Shown piece by piece: positions 26,786 to 34,851 of a DNA stretch of 64,000 nt. A model generated the notes under the pieces. It did not search any database. It worked only from the letters and a program-made list of their open reading frames with translations, and was not told where the DNA came from. Source of the stretch: Rudaea cellulosilytica DSM 22992 (GTDB lineage Bacteria > Pseudomonadota > Gammaproteobacteria > Xanthomonadales > Rhodanobacteraceae); assembly GCF_000378125.1 (NCBI RefSeq), contig NZ_KB899242.1, positions 558,001 to 622,000 on the forward strand, read 5' to 3'. The translations under genes and the position numbers were made by a program. How positions within the stretch are numbered: position 1 is the first letter of the stretch; every line of letters starts with the position of its first letter.

Positions 26786-28528
26786 TCAATGCGTGGCGAA
26801 CGTCGTCGAAGAATCGCCGCGAGCGCGGTCGAGGCGCGCGACGCCAGCCGACGAATGCGCGCGCAGATAGTCCCGGGCATGCGTCACTTCGGCCCGCGAT
26901 CCATCGGCCGCGGCGGTCTGCTTGACGAGCTGCGTGAAGTAGCCGCTCGCACGCGCGTCGTCGCCGGCGCGTTCTGCCGACAGTCCGGCGCCGTAAAGGC
27001 TGCGGAAGCGCGCAGGATAAATCTTCAGTACAGCCTCGTAGGCCGCCAACGCATCGCGCGGGCGTTTCAACTCGAGTAGCAACGCGCCGAGCTGTTCGCG
27101 CAGCGGCATCAACGCGCCGGGCGAGACCGGATGCTTGCCGAGCGCGTCCTCGGCGTCCGCGCCCGAAGTGAGCAACGCAACTGCTTGCGCGTCGTGGCCT
27201 TCCGCATGCGCCAGCCACGCGTCGGCCGCTTGCGTCTGCACGTCGAGATGGCGGCGGAAGTAGTCGAACTTGATGTCCGTGGTCGCATCGCGCAATGCAT
27301 GCATGCGCGCGATCGCGATGCGCGCGCCCGCGAGGTCGCCGGTGTGCAGGCGCCCGAGCGCATGGCCGTACTCGAACATCGCCTCGGCGAACGGATACTT
27401 CGCCCACTGCACTCGCGCTGGAACGGGTGCATTCGCCGCTTCCTGCCATGCTTCGCGCTCCAACGCATAGCGCGCAGGCACGGCAGCGAGCGAGTACGCA
27501 GCGGCAAATTCGAGCGGCGGAAAGGTCTCCTTCACGCTTGTCGCGCGATCGAACACCGCACGCGCCTCGGCGTCGCGGCCTTCCTGCAGGTAGGAGTAGA
27601 TCAGATAGTCGAGCGCGTGCAGCTCTTCGCTCTCGGTCGCTGTGCGGCCGCGCAGCTTGGCATAGGCGCGCGACGCCTCGGCGGAGGCTGAGTTGCTCGC
27701 GGCCGCTTCGTCCCACATGCCCAGCCGGGTGAAAATGTGCGAAGGCATATGCAACGCATGCGGCACCCACGGCGCAATGGCGGCATACGCCTTGGCTGCG
27801 GCAAGCGCGCGTTGCGCCTGCGACGGATAATCGTAACTGTGGATGATGTAGTGCGCGATGCCGGGATGTTTCGGGTAGTGCTTCCACAGCCGCTCCAACA
27901 ATTCGCCGGCTTCCTTCTGGTGCGCGAGCGTCGCATCCGTCGGCGTCGCGTAGCCCACTGCCAGCATCGCGAGGGCGTGGAACACCTGCACCTCGACATC
28001 GGTCGGATAATGCTCGCGCAGCGCGCGCATCGATGCTTCGTATGCGACCACGCGCGCAGCCGTGCCGACGGGCCCATGGCACGACTGCCCAACCGGCACG
28101 GCAGACGTCGTGTCCGGCGTCGCATAGTAGGTACGGATGGCCTCGATGAAACCCCGCTCGCGCGGCGTCGCTTTCAGGCTGGACGCCTGCTCGGCGGCCG
28201 CCTTGCCGGCGGCGAATTCGTCGGGCAACGGCGGCGTCCAGATCGGATGCCACCAGGTCTGCGCGATGCCCCATTGCGCCATCGCGCAGGTCGGATCGCG
28301 CTCGGCGATCGCGGTGAAAATGCGCCGCGCTTCCTCGTAGAAAAACGAATGCAGCAGCGCGACGGCGCGATTGAAGTCCGCTTGCACTGATGCGTTGCAG
28401 GATATCGGGAACGTGACGGCACCGGCGGAGCGCAAGTCGCCCGGCGCGGGCGCGTCCGCGGCCGCCGGCGATTGCGGCAGGAGCCAACCAACGCAAATCA
28501 GCAAGACCAGCCAATGACACCGCGACAT
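26786..28528 (-). CDS. Exported tetratricopeptide-repeat protein
   Basis: This 580-residue protein has a signal peptide (MSRCHWLVLLICVGWLLPQS, cleavage near PAAADA) and many helical repeats of TPR type: FNRAVALLHSFFYEEARRIF, ELLERLWKHYPKHPGIAHYI, and at the C-terminus DALAAYEAVLKIYPARFRSL. Conserved aromatic and His-rich blocks (AQWGIAQTWWHPIW; HYIIHSYDYPSQA; HALHMPSHIFTRLGMW) recur in exported proteobacterial TPR proteins. It likely acts as a periplasmic scaffold. The start was set at ATG 28528 (GGGGAG 8 nt upstream); 28543 is an alternative. It ends convergently with the YCII gene. Confidence 0.85.
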   Translation of the reverse strand: MSRCHWLVLLICVGWLLPQSPAAADAPAPGDLRSAGAVTFPISCNASVQADFNRAVALLHSFFYEEARRIFTAIAERDPTCAMAQWGIAQTWWHPIWTPPLPDEFAAGKAAAEQASSLKATPRERGFIEAIRTYYATPDTTSAVPVGQSCHGPVGTAARVVAYEASMRALREHYPTDVEVQVFHALAMLAVGYATPTDATLAHQKEAGELLERLWKHYPKHPGIAHYIIHSYDYPSQAQRALAAAKAYAAIAPWVPHALHMPSHIFTRLGMWDEAAASNSASAEASRAYAKLRGRTATESEELHALDYLIYSYLQEGRDAEARAVFDRATSVKETFPPLEFAAAYSLAAVPARYALEREAWQEAANAPVPARVQWAKYPFAEAMFEYGHALGRLHTGDLAGARIAIARMHALRDATTDIKFDYFRRHLDVQTQAADAWLAHAEGHDAQAVALLTSGADAEDALGKHPVSPGALMPLREQLGALLLELKRPRDALAAYEAVLKIYPARFRSLYGAGLSAERAGDDARASGYFTQLVKQTAAADGSRAEVTHARDYLRAHSSAGVARLDRARGDSSTTFATH

Positions 28529-28636
28529 GGCGCTACTCCCCATCACGCAATGATTCCCCGGCGCTAGGATACTGGAAAGCAAGAGAGCGATGACGGTTGC
28601 GCCAACGGGTTCGCAAAAGCGTCGAACCGCAACCGA

Positions 28637-29683
28637 TCAGGAATCCATCAATCTCTCGATGTGGCTAAGCCTCAACCGTTGCATTTTGTCGAACGAGCGC
28701 TCGTCACGGTAGAAACCCACGCCCCTGTCGTAGGCGTCCAGCATTTCTCTCGGCGCAAGCGCCCTGACTTTGTCCGCTAGCGCACTCATGTCCCAGTCAT
28801 CGTCGGAAACATTGATGATCCACGGCTTGCCAATGAATTCCTTTTTTGGCGACGCCAAAGTCAAGGCTCCGGCCGTCAGCCCTTCCAAGGCGGAAATGTC
28901 GGATTTGCACTCGTTGCCATTGATGTCATGCATCGGCTTCAAGAAACACAGCGCACCCGCGGTCCGTATGAACTTCATGTACTGAGTCAACTCGAGCCCG
29001 CGCACATTTCTGATGTTGTTTCCAGTCAGCCCGCTATCCACGCCGAGGCAGGTGAAATTGACCTTGGCGAAATTCCGCATCATGTCGAAGCTGCGTTTGT
29101 GGGTGGCATCCCCGCGCCAAAGAAAATGGGGCTTCTCTTCCTTGATCTTTTTCTCAAAATAGTCCGCCGTCAAGGCAGGAAAGCTTTGAAATCCGGGAAC
29201 CATGGTGTTGTGCACGACGTGGATTTTGCTTTCGAATCGCGCGTCGTAGTTGCCACCCAAGGCATTCTGGATCGCCCTCAGGAAAGTCGCGCGCAAATGA
29301 TCCGTGCTTACCGTTATCAGATCGGCGCCAACGAGCTGATCGATCAGGCTCTGCCGTACTGAAGTCAGGACGGCGTAGTACGGATCATCCTTCTCCACGA
29401 AGAAAAAATCATCGTCGTAGTCGACCCAGATTTTTTTGCCGTTGGCCTTCGCTTGCGCCAGAAAATTGGTCGTTTGCGGATCGGCCGCCCGTGCAGAAAA
29501 AATTACATCGGTATCCAGAACGTCCCCGGGGGCCAGGGCACTTATCGTTGAAAATCGCGATGTACCGCTTGCTGCGCCACTGTTGTAGGAAACCTTGACC
29601 TCTGGCAGAAGGCGCAGAGGCAACAGACCTCTATAGAATGTCGAGGCATTACTGATATTGCCGATGTAGTATACTTTTACCAT
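28637..29683 (-). CDS. Glycosyltransferase-like protein (GT-B type), orphan
   Basis: This 348-residue protein begins VKVYYIGNISNASTFYRGLLPL and has a central NGKKIWVDYDDDFFFVEKDD and STDHLRATFLRAI. The later PHFLWRGDATHKRSFDMM and the C-terminal EGLTAGALTLASP and KPWIINVSDDDWD follow. This order resembles GT-B glycosyltransferases found in polysaccharide or phage-related clusters, but the family is not certain. It is visibly more AT-rich than the flanking genes, so acquisition by transfer is possible. The start is ATG 29683 with AGGAAAT upstream. No sugar-pathway genes are near. Confidence 0.7.
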   Translation of the reverse strand: MVKVYYIGNISNASTFYRGLLPLRLLPEVKVSYNSGAASGTSRFSTISALAPGDVLDTDVIFSARAADPQTTNFLAQAKANGKKIWVDYDDDFFFVEKDDPYYAVLTSVRQSLIDQLVGADLITVSTDHLRATFLRAIQNALGGNYDARFESKIHVVHNTMVPGFQSFPALTADYFEKKIKEEKPHFLWRGDATHKRSFDMMRNFAKVNFTCLGVDSGLTGNNIRNVRGLELTQYMKFIRTAGALCFLKPMHDINGNECKSDISALEGLTAGALTLASPKKEFIGKPWIINVSDDDWDMSALADKVRALAPREMLDAYDRGVGFYRDERSFDKMQRLRLSHIERLMDS

Positions 29684-29930
29684 TGCAACCGATTTCCTCG
29701 CCTGATTGGCGCGAACTCCCAGCTAATCAAATTTTCATCGCGCGCGCAGCCTGCCGCACACGGCGCGCAAAGCATCATCGCTTGCACGAAGTGCGGCAGC
29801 AACCAGTGGCGCGTCGAGAGATGGCGATCTGATCGGTCACGGGTCGAAATACGATCGGGGCGGCACACCCGCCAGCGGCGTCGGCGCCGTCGTCCTCGAT
29901 GTCACCGTCACCAGCCCGCTTTACCCGAAG

Positions 29931-30554
29931 TCATTCCGACTTCGTGACCGCAACGTCTTCGTGTTTGGCCGTTTCGGCACGGCTCTTTGAAAACGGAGCC
30001 AACGAACGCCACCGTTCGCGTGAGTCGAGCTCAACGATGCGGCCACCGAAACCGGTTTCGTAGCGTGCAAGATTGAGTCCGGCCAGGTATGCAAGGTAGG
30101 CAACGACAAACCAGACAACCGGGCTACGTCCCTTGTCCGGCCACCAGGCGAACCAGGTCGCCGCATCGACCAGCGTGGTTACTTGGCCGGCGATCTTTTG
30201 CTTGATGAGCTCGCCGATGCCCTTGTGCAACATGTCCAGCACCACCGAAGGGTGCATAAGGGTAGTGACGAAGCCGCTCACTTCGATGTAGATCAGTGTC
30301 CACGCCGCGGCGACACCATAGAAACCACCGCCGAACTTCATCCATTTCGCGTGCATCACGCTGTCCGAATGTTCTTTGGATTCCTTCTCCGCTTTTCGGA
30401 TCGTCTTGAGACTTGCGTCTATCGATTTTTGGTCCGCGTTTCGCGCGAGCTCGCCGCGGCTGTACAGCCGATAAAACAGCAACCAGCTCAACGCCGCCAC
30501 GGGCAAGCCAAGCTCGAGGGTGGCATATAGAAGCTCGGACAACATCGGCGACAT
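29931..30554 (-). CDS. Membrane protein of unknown function
   Basis: This 207-residue protein has an N-terminal span (LLYATLELGLPVAALSWLLF), a charged helical cytoplasmic segment (KTIRKAEKESKEHSDSVMH), and two to three further spans, including YGVAAAWTLIYIEVSGFVTT and VVWFVVAYLAYLAGLNL. The C-terminus is polar. I do not recognise the family. The start is ATG 30554. Its neighbours are a glycosyltransferase-like gene and a broken ridA copy, giving no functional hint. The 247-nt gap to 29684 contains a small apparent gene remnant (see findings). Confidence 0.7.
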   Translation of the reverse strand: MSPMLSELLYATLELGLPVAALSWLLFYRLYSRGELARNADQKSIDASLKTIRKAEKESKEHSDSVMHAKWMKFGGGFYGVAAAWTLIYIEVSGFVTTLMHPSVVLDMLHKGIGELIKQKIAGQVTTLVDAATWFAWWPDKGRSPVVWFVVAYLAYLAGLNLARYETGFGGRIVELDSRERWRSLAPFSKSRAETAKHEDVAVTKSE

Positions 30555-30619
30555 GCGAGTCCTGTGAGATGAAGCGGCTCGTGAGTCTACTCTGTCTTTT
30601 CAAGCGTGCTGACGCCTCA

Positions 30620-30806
30620 CGCGCGAACGCGTGATCCGCATCTTGTCGCTGCCCGCCTGCGCGAGCAAGGCATCGATTGCAGCCAGCACTTCGCGTGTCT
30701 GCCCTTCGATGTCGAGACTCGTGTCCTCCGGCACCTGCCCGGCCAGATAGACGATGCCGTTGTGGACGCTGGCCTCGGACATGCGCGGGCTTCCATGCAA
30801 TGGATC
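30620..30806 (-). pseudogene. Truncated, frameshifted copy of ridA
   Basis: The stretch 30641-30790 matches 38505-38654 of the intact ridA gene with 9 mismatches in 150 nt and no gap. It codes for SEASVHNGIVYLAGQVPEDT and following residues to LLAQAGSDK. A 4-nt loss near the start (GCCGGTCCGCGC became GCCCGCGC) shifts the original ATG out of frame. The last 45 codons of ridA are missing; after about 30620 there is no similarity. It is a non-functional duplicate, in the same orientation as its parent 7.9 kb away. Confidence 0.88.
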
Positions 30807-30857
30807 ATGGGGTTCTGTGATTGCTGTGCGCAACGACTACGCGCCGACACCCGCGCT

Positions 30858-31244
30858 TCAGTCGAGGCGCAACCAGCTCAGGAACAGGTGTTGCTCGCGG
30901 TCTTCGGTCCGATGACCCTCGCGCCCATCGATCACCTTGCCCCATGCGATACGCCTGCCGTCGCCGCGCGCGCTGTCCACTCCGACATGTTCCCCTTGCG
31001 GGATGGCAAAGTCGGTGACAAGCACCATGGTGCCGTCATCCTTCACAACTACCAGTGCGGGCTTGGAGACGGTGTTGTTCGTCGCCCAGCCCGAGCTGAT
31101 GTGAACCTGCACTTCCTGCGGCGGCAGGCTGCTGCGATTGTCCAACCGCCAGTCGGCGGTTTTCTCGAGCAACGACCTCAGGTGCGGATCGCTCCAGTCG
31201 ACAGGACCGACCGGCGTGTCCGAGCGTGCCTTGTAGTGGCTCAT
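30858..31244 (-). CDS. Hypothetical cytosolic protein
   Basis: This 128-residue protein starts at ATG 31244 behind a strong GAGGAGGGAGT. It shows no signal peptide or membrane span. Readable features are PVGPVDWSDPHLRSLLEKTA, then VQVHISSGWATNN and a beta-rich stretch KPALVVVKDDGTMVLVTDFA. The C-terminus is charged. The strong ribosome binding site and ordered sequence support it as a real gene. I cannot assign a family. Confidence 0.7.
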   Translation of the reverse strand: MSHYKARSDTPVGPVDWSDPHLRSLLEKTADWRLDNRSSLPPQEVQVHISSGWATNNTVSKPALVVVKDDGTMVLVTDFAIPQGEHVGVDSARGDGRRIAWGKVIDGREGHRTEDREQHLFLSWLRLD

Positions 31245-31352
31245 ACTCCCTCCTCGTTGGACGGAACGCGAACGCACGTGTGCACTGTCATGGACCGACC
31301 GCTAGCGGCTACGGTAACCATCCAAGTGCATATTGTGTGATGAAGATAACAG

Positions 31353-31377
31353 AAATCCCGCCTAGTGGCGGGATTTT
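31353..31377. terminator. Rho-independent terminator, bidirectional
   Basis: AAATCCCGCC-TAGT-GGCGGGATTTT forms a perfect 10-bp stem with a tetraloop, with A and T runs on either side. It lies downstream of the Calx-beta gene on the minus strand. Confidence 0.85.
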
Positions 31378-31429
31378 GTGATCCATGACACCAAACTGAG
31401 GTCAGGGTCCAAACCGGGTTGGAGCCGAT

Positions 31430-32017
31430 TTAGGAACGTCTACTCGGGCCTCGGTTTGAAGCCCTCGCCGTCAGTGCAAGCAAAGCTGCAAGCAACACGC
31501 TCGCGATGCCACCCAGCGTGGGCGCAGTCACGGCTGCGGCCGGCGGCGCGGCGTCGTTGTCGGTAATGACGACCGCTTCGCTCGGCAGGATCCCCAAGGC
31601 CAGTCCTTGCGGATTGCTCAGCGCAACATAGAAAGACTCATCGCCCTCGTGAATCGCGTCGTCAATAATGGGAACCGTGATCGTTCGCGGCGTGAGGTCT
31701 CCGTCGCCCCAGGACAAGGTGCCGGCAGTTGTGGTGTAGTCGCCCGGCGCCATCGCGGTGAAGTTGGAGGTCGAATAGTCGACCGATGCGATGCCGCCAC
31801 CGACTCCCTGCCTCAGTACGGTCAGATTCACCGTCCCGGCAGACTCGTTCACCGTCACCGAGGTTGCGCTGAAATTGGCTGCATCGCCCGGAGTGGCAAC
31901 TACCAACGGCGAATTCGCCAAGCCGGCAACGAGGAAAACTGCGCTCCACGCAGCGCCGCGAGCGCCGGCAAAGTCACGACTCGGATTCACGAGGGTGGTA
32001 AAACGGATGGCGGTCAT
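31430..32017 (-). CDS. Secreted Calx-beta domain protein with C-terminal anchor
   Basis: This 195-residue protein starts at ATG 32017 after AGAGGAGAAC. Residues 50-155 form one Calx-beta domain: FSATSVTVNESAGTVNLTV, then SVDYSTSNFTAMAPGDYTTT and IIDDAIHEGDESFYVALSNP ending VVITDND. Calx-beta domains bind calcium in adhesion proteins. The C-terminus is APTLGGIASVLLAALLALTA followed by Arg residues, which resembles IPTL-CTERM/PEP-CTERM sorting tails. The last codons (GPSRRS and stop) overlap the REP-like repeat at 31438-31458, so the natural tail may have been altered by it. Confidence 0.82.
   Translation of the reverse strand: MTAIRFTTLVNPSRDFAGARGAAWSAVFLVAGLANSPLVVATPGDAANFSATSVTVNESAGTVNLTVLRQGVGGGIASVDYSTSNFTAMAPGDYTTTAGTLSWGDGDLTPRTITVPIIDDAIHEGDESFYVALSNPQGLALGILPSEAVVITDNDAAPPAAAVTAPTLGGIASVLLAALLALTARASNRGPSRRS
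31438..31458 (+). repeat. REP-like element, copy 1
   Basis: GTCTACTCGGGCCTCGGTTTG matches the core in 17 of 21 positions. It overlaps the 3' end of the Calx-beta gene in antisense. Confidence 0.6.
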
Positions 32018-32312
32018 GTTCTCCTCTGCGGTATCCCGACTTTGTCAAAGCGACGAGCGTTGAATACTACCCCGAACTCGTCGAAAAACGAGATGCCTCA
32101 CCGGTAGTAGTCTTGTGTGAAATCGTTCGCACTGCGGTATCGAAAGGTGAACGGCCAGAGTGGATTGCCGCTCGTGGTTCGATGCGCGAAGCGTACCTGT
32201 GCTGGGCCTGCCGAAGCAGCGCCACGAACGGAAAAATTCGAACGAAACCATCACGAAAACGAGTTACTTCGTGATCTGGCGATGGTCCGGGCACAGGCGA
32301 CCACATCACAAC

Positions 32313-32412
32313 GTCGGGTTGCGAACGATTTCCCAATGCGCATCCGCCGTCTGTCTCCACACGGTCAGGAAACGTCCCGGCGTTGATTGAAGCTTTCCCT
32401 CGGCAGTCTTCC
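32313..32412 (-). pseudogene. Fragment of a SnoaL-like gene (3' end duplicate)
   Basis: About 100 nt are similar (roughly 85-90 percent) to the last 100 nt of the SnoaL-like gene at 42400-42499, same orientation. They encode GKLQSTPGRFLTVWRQTADA and HWEIVRNPTL in an otherwise empty 519-nt spacer (32018-32536). No start or upstream domain exists. The remaining spacer shows nothing I recognise. Confidence 0.82.
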
Positions 32413-32536
32413 ATAACCATCTTTCATGACCGCCCCGCGCAGGCAGTCATCCATGACTCTTGCCACGGGCAACTCGACAAAATTTTCCTCACGCTATGGT
32501 TTGGGCTTATCCCATCGTTCAAGCCGGAGTGCGAAC

Positions 32537-34603
32537 ATGACGCAACTCTCTCGTCGTCGCTTTCTCGCCAGCGCCGCGGCGCTCGGCACCATCGCCGTCT
32601 GGAGCCGCGCGATCGCCGCGCCTTCGCGAACGAAATGGCGCGAGCATCGCGAGTCGTTTCGCGAAGGAGTCGCCTCGGGCGATCCGACCTTCGACAGCGT
32701 GATGCTGTGGACGCGCTACACGACGAACGCCGCCCAGCCCGCTTCGCTCGATCTCGAAGTGGCCGAAGACGCCGATTTCACCCACGTCGTCGCGGTCAAA
32801 AAAACCACCGTCGCAGCCGACGCGGACTGGACCTGCCGCGTGCTCGTCGGCGGCCTCAAACCCGCGCGCGAGTACTGGTATCGCTTCACCGATGCCAGCG
32901 GTAACGGCAGCCGCATCGGCCGCACGCTGACCGCGCCCGCGCTGGATGATGCGCGCCCCGTGCGCTTCGCGTTCGTTTCGTGCCAGAACGCGAATCTCGG
33001 CCCGCAGACGGCCTACCGGCGCATGATCTACGACGACCAGCATGCGGCACCCGACGAGCGCCTGGGTTTCGTCCTGCATCTCGGCGACTTCATTTACGAA
33101 CTCGTCTGGTATCCGGAAGACCGGCCGCAAGGCTATTACGATCGCCGCATTCGTGAGCTCGTACGCTACGAGCACGGCGAAAAACATGCCGACTTCCATA
33201 TTCCGACGACGGTCGACGACTATCGCGCGGTCTATCGCGCGTACCTCGCCGATCCCGATCTGCAGGATGCACGCGCCTACTTTCCGTTCGTGGCCATGTG
33301 GGACAACCACGAGTTCAGCTGGCTCGGCTGGCAGAGCCTGCAAATATTCGACGGCAAGACGCTGCCACGGCAAACGCGCAAAGTCGCCGCGATGCAGGCG
33401 TGGTTCGAATACCAGCCCGCACGCGTGAAGAAGCCGAACCCGTCGCTCGAACGTTTCGCCGCGCCGCACGTCGTCGATGCGCCGATCAATCGCTTCGACG
33501 AAAACGGCATGGGCCAGGAGCCGAACAATCTCGCAGCGCTCGCCAGCCTCACCGGCTATCGCGCGCTGCGCTGGGGCCGTCATGTCGACCTCATCGTCAC
33601 CGACCAGCGCAGCTATCGTTCGGAGGATCCGACCGGCGACGATCGCGCGGATGTTTTCTCGAGCAAGGATTTTCCGAATCTGCTGCCGCAGGAAATGCAG
33701 GAAATTCTCGATGCCGGCCGCACGGCTAACGGCGGCAAGCCGCCCGCGACAATTCGCTTCGGCGACAAGGATGTCGCGAACTATCGCAAAGACAAACCCG
33801 CACAAACGATCCTCGGCGCCACGCAGAAAAAATGGTTCCTCGATCGACTCAAGACATCGAACGCGACGTGGAAAATCTGGGGCAACACGACCGGCACGCT
33901 CGACTGGCGCGCCGATCCGCAGAACCTCCCGGCAGGCCTCACCAAGCCCTGGCCCGGCGCAGGCTACGCCGGTTTCGGCGGCGGCGATCACGGCAGTGCG
34001 TATGTCGAGCGAGCGCAGATCTACGACTTCGTCGCGCGTGAGGGCATCACCGGATTCGCCACGGTCGCGGGCGATCGCCACAGTTTCTGGGCCGGACTTG
34101 CCGCCAAGGCGTTGCCGCCGCAGAAATTCGAACCGGTGGGCATCGCGTTCGTCACGGGATCGATCTCGGCGCCCGGACTCGTCGAATCTCTGGAGCACAA
34201 GTTTCCGAAAGACCACCCGCTGCGCCCGCTATTCGTTGCCGATCGCGGCGGCCCCAAACCGGAGCCCGCGGTCAACATGCTGCTGCGGCACGGCGTGCGC
34301 AGTTGCCTTGAATATTCGAAAAGCGGCGATATCGGCAAAGCGCGCGCGCTATCGAATCCGGACAATGCTCCGCATCTGCGCTTCATCGACATGGGCGGGC
34401 ATGGCTACACCGTCGTGCGCGCGAGCGCAGACGCATTCGAGACCGAATTCGTCTGCATCCAGCGACCTGTCGAAAGCAGCACTGCAGCAGATGGCGGTGC
34501 GCTCGTCTATCGCGTCAAACACCACGCACCGCTGTGGAAAAAAGGCAAAGCGCCGCAACTGGAGCAGCACATCATCGAAGGCGATCCGAAACTTTCGATC
34601 TGA
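32537..34603 (+). CDS. phoD: PhoD-like alkaline phosphatase / phosphodiesterase
   Basis: This 688-residue protein has a Tat signal (SRRRFLASAAALGTIAV). The N-terminal PhoD_N domain contains SFREGVASGDPTFDSVMLWT. The metallophosphoesterase domain has VLHLGDFIYEL, then VAMWDNHEFSWLGW, the DQRSYRS block and a late TVAGDRHSFWAGL. These are the Ca/Fe-binding positions of PhoD-type enzymes, which release phosphate from organic phosphodiesters and monoesters outside the cell. ATG 32537 was chosen to begin at the Tat signal. A 53-nt copy of its 3' end lies at 45862, and a REP-like element follows 17 nt after the stop. Confidence 0.92.
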   Translation: MTQLSRRRFLASAAALGTIAVWSRAIAAPSRTKWREHRESFREGVASGDPTFDSVMLWTRYTTNAAQPASLDLEVAEDADFTHVVAVKKTTVAADADWTCRVLVGGLKPAREYWYRFTDASGNGSRIGRTLTAPALDDARPVRFAFVSCQNANLGPQTAYRRMIYDDQHAAPDERLGFVLHLGDFIYELVWYPEDRPQGYYDRRIRELVRYEHGEKHADFHIPTTVDDYRAVYRAYLADPDLQDARAYFPFVAMWDNHEFSWLGWQSLQIFDGKTLPRQTRKVAAMQAWFEYQPARVKKPNPSLERFAAPHVVDAPINRFDENGMGQEPNNLAALASLTGYRALRWGRHVDLIVTDQRSYRSEDPTGDDRADVFSSKDFPNLLPQEMQEILDAGRTANGGKPPATIRFGDKDVANYRKDKPAQTILGATQKKWFLDRLKTSNATWKIWGNTTGTLDWRADPQNLPAGLTKPWPGAGYAGFGGGDHGSAYVERAQIYDFVAREGITGFATVAGDRHSFWAGLAAKALPPQKFEPVGIAFVTGSISAPGLVESLEHKFPKDHPLRPLFVADRGGPKPEPAVNMLLRHGVRSCLEYSKSGDIGKARALSNPDNAPHLRFIDMGGHGYTVVRASADAFETEFVCIQRPVESSTAADGGALVYRVKHHAPLWKKGKAPQLEQHIIEGDPKLSI

Positions 34604-34620
34604 AACCAAGGAAGGGGGCA

Positions 34621-34639
34621 CTACGCTGACCCCGGTTTC
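34621..34639 (+). repeat. REP-like element, copy 2
   Basis: CTACGCTGACCCCGGTTTC follows the phoD stop by 17 nt. Confidence 0.8.
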
Positions 34640-34851
34640 GGTCCCGCGCATTGTGCGCAGTACGTCACAGTTTAAGTGAGCAGGTCGCAGTAGCTTTGCC
34701 CAGAGTTGCGGCGCACGCAACACGGGGGGCAGCATTCGCGCAAAGCCAATAACTTCACTCGCGACACGGTGACGTGCCGCGAGCGTCGGGTTGTGCATGG
34801 CGGACGCACCATTTGCTGTCCCGCGATCGCAAATCCATCAGGGGAAACTAC

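Noticed and set aside
26187-28520. 777-codon minus-strand open frame overlapping the TPR gene
   Set aside because: It is Arg/Ala-rich, low in protein character and lies in a different frame from the convincing signal-peptide/TPR protein.
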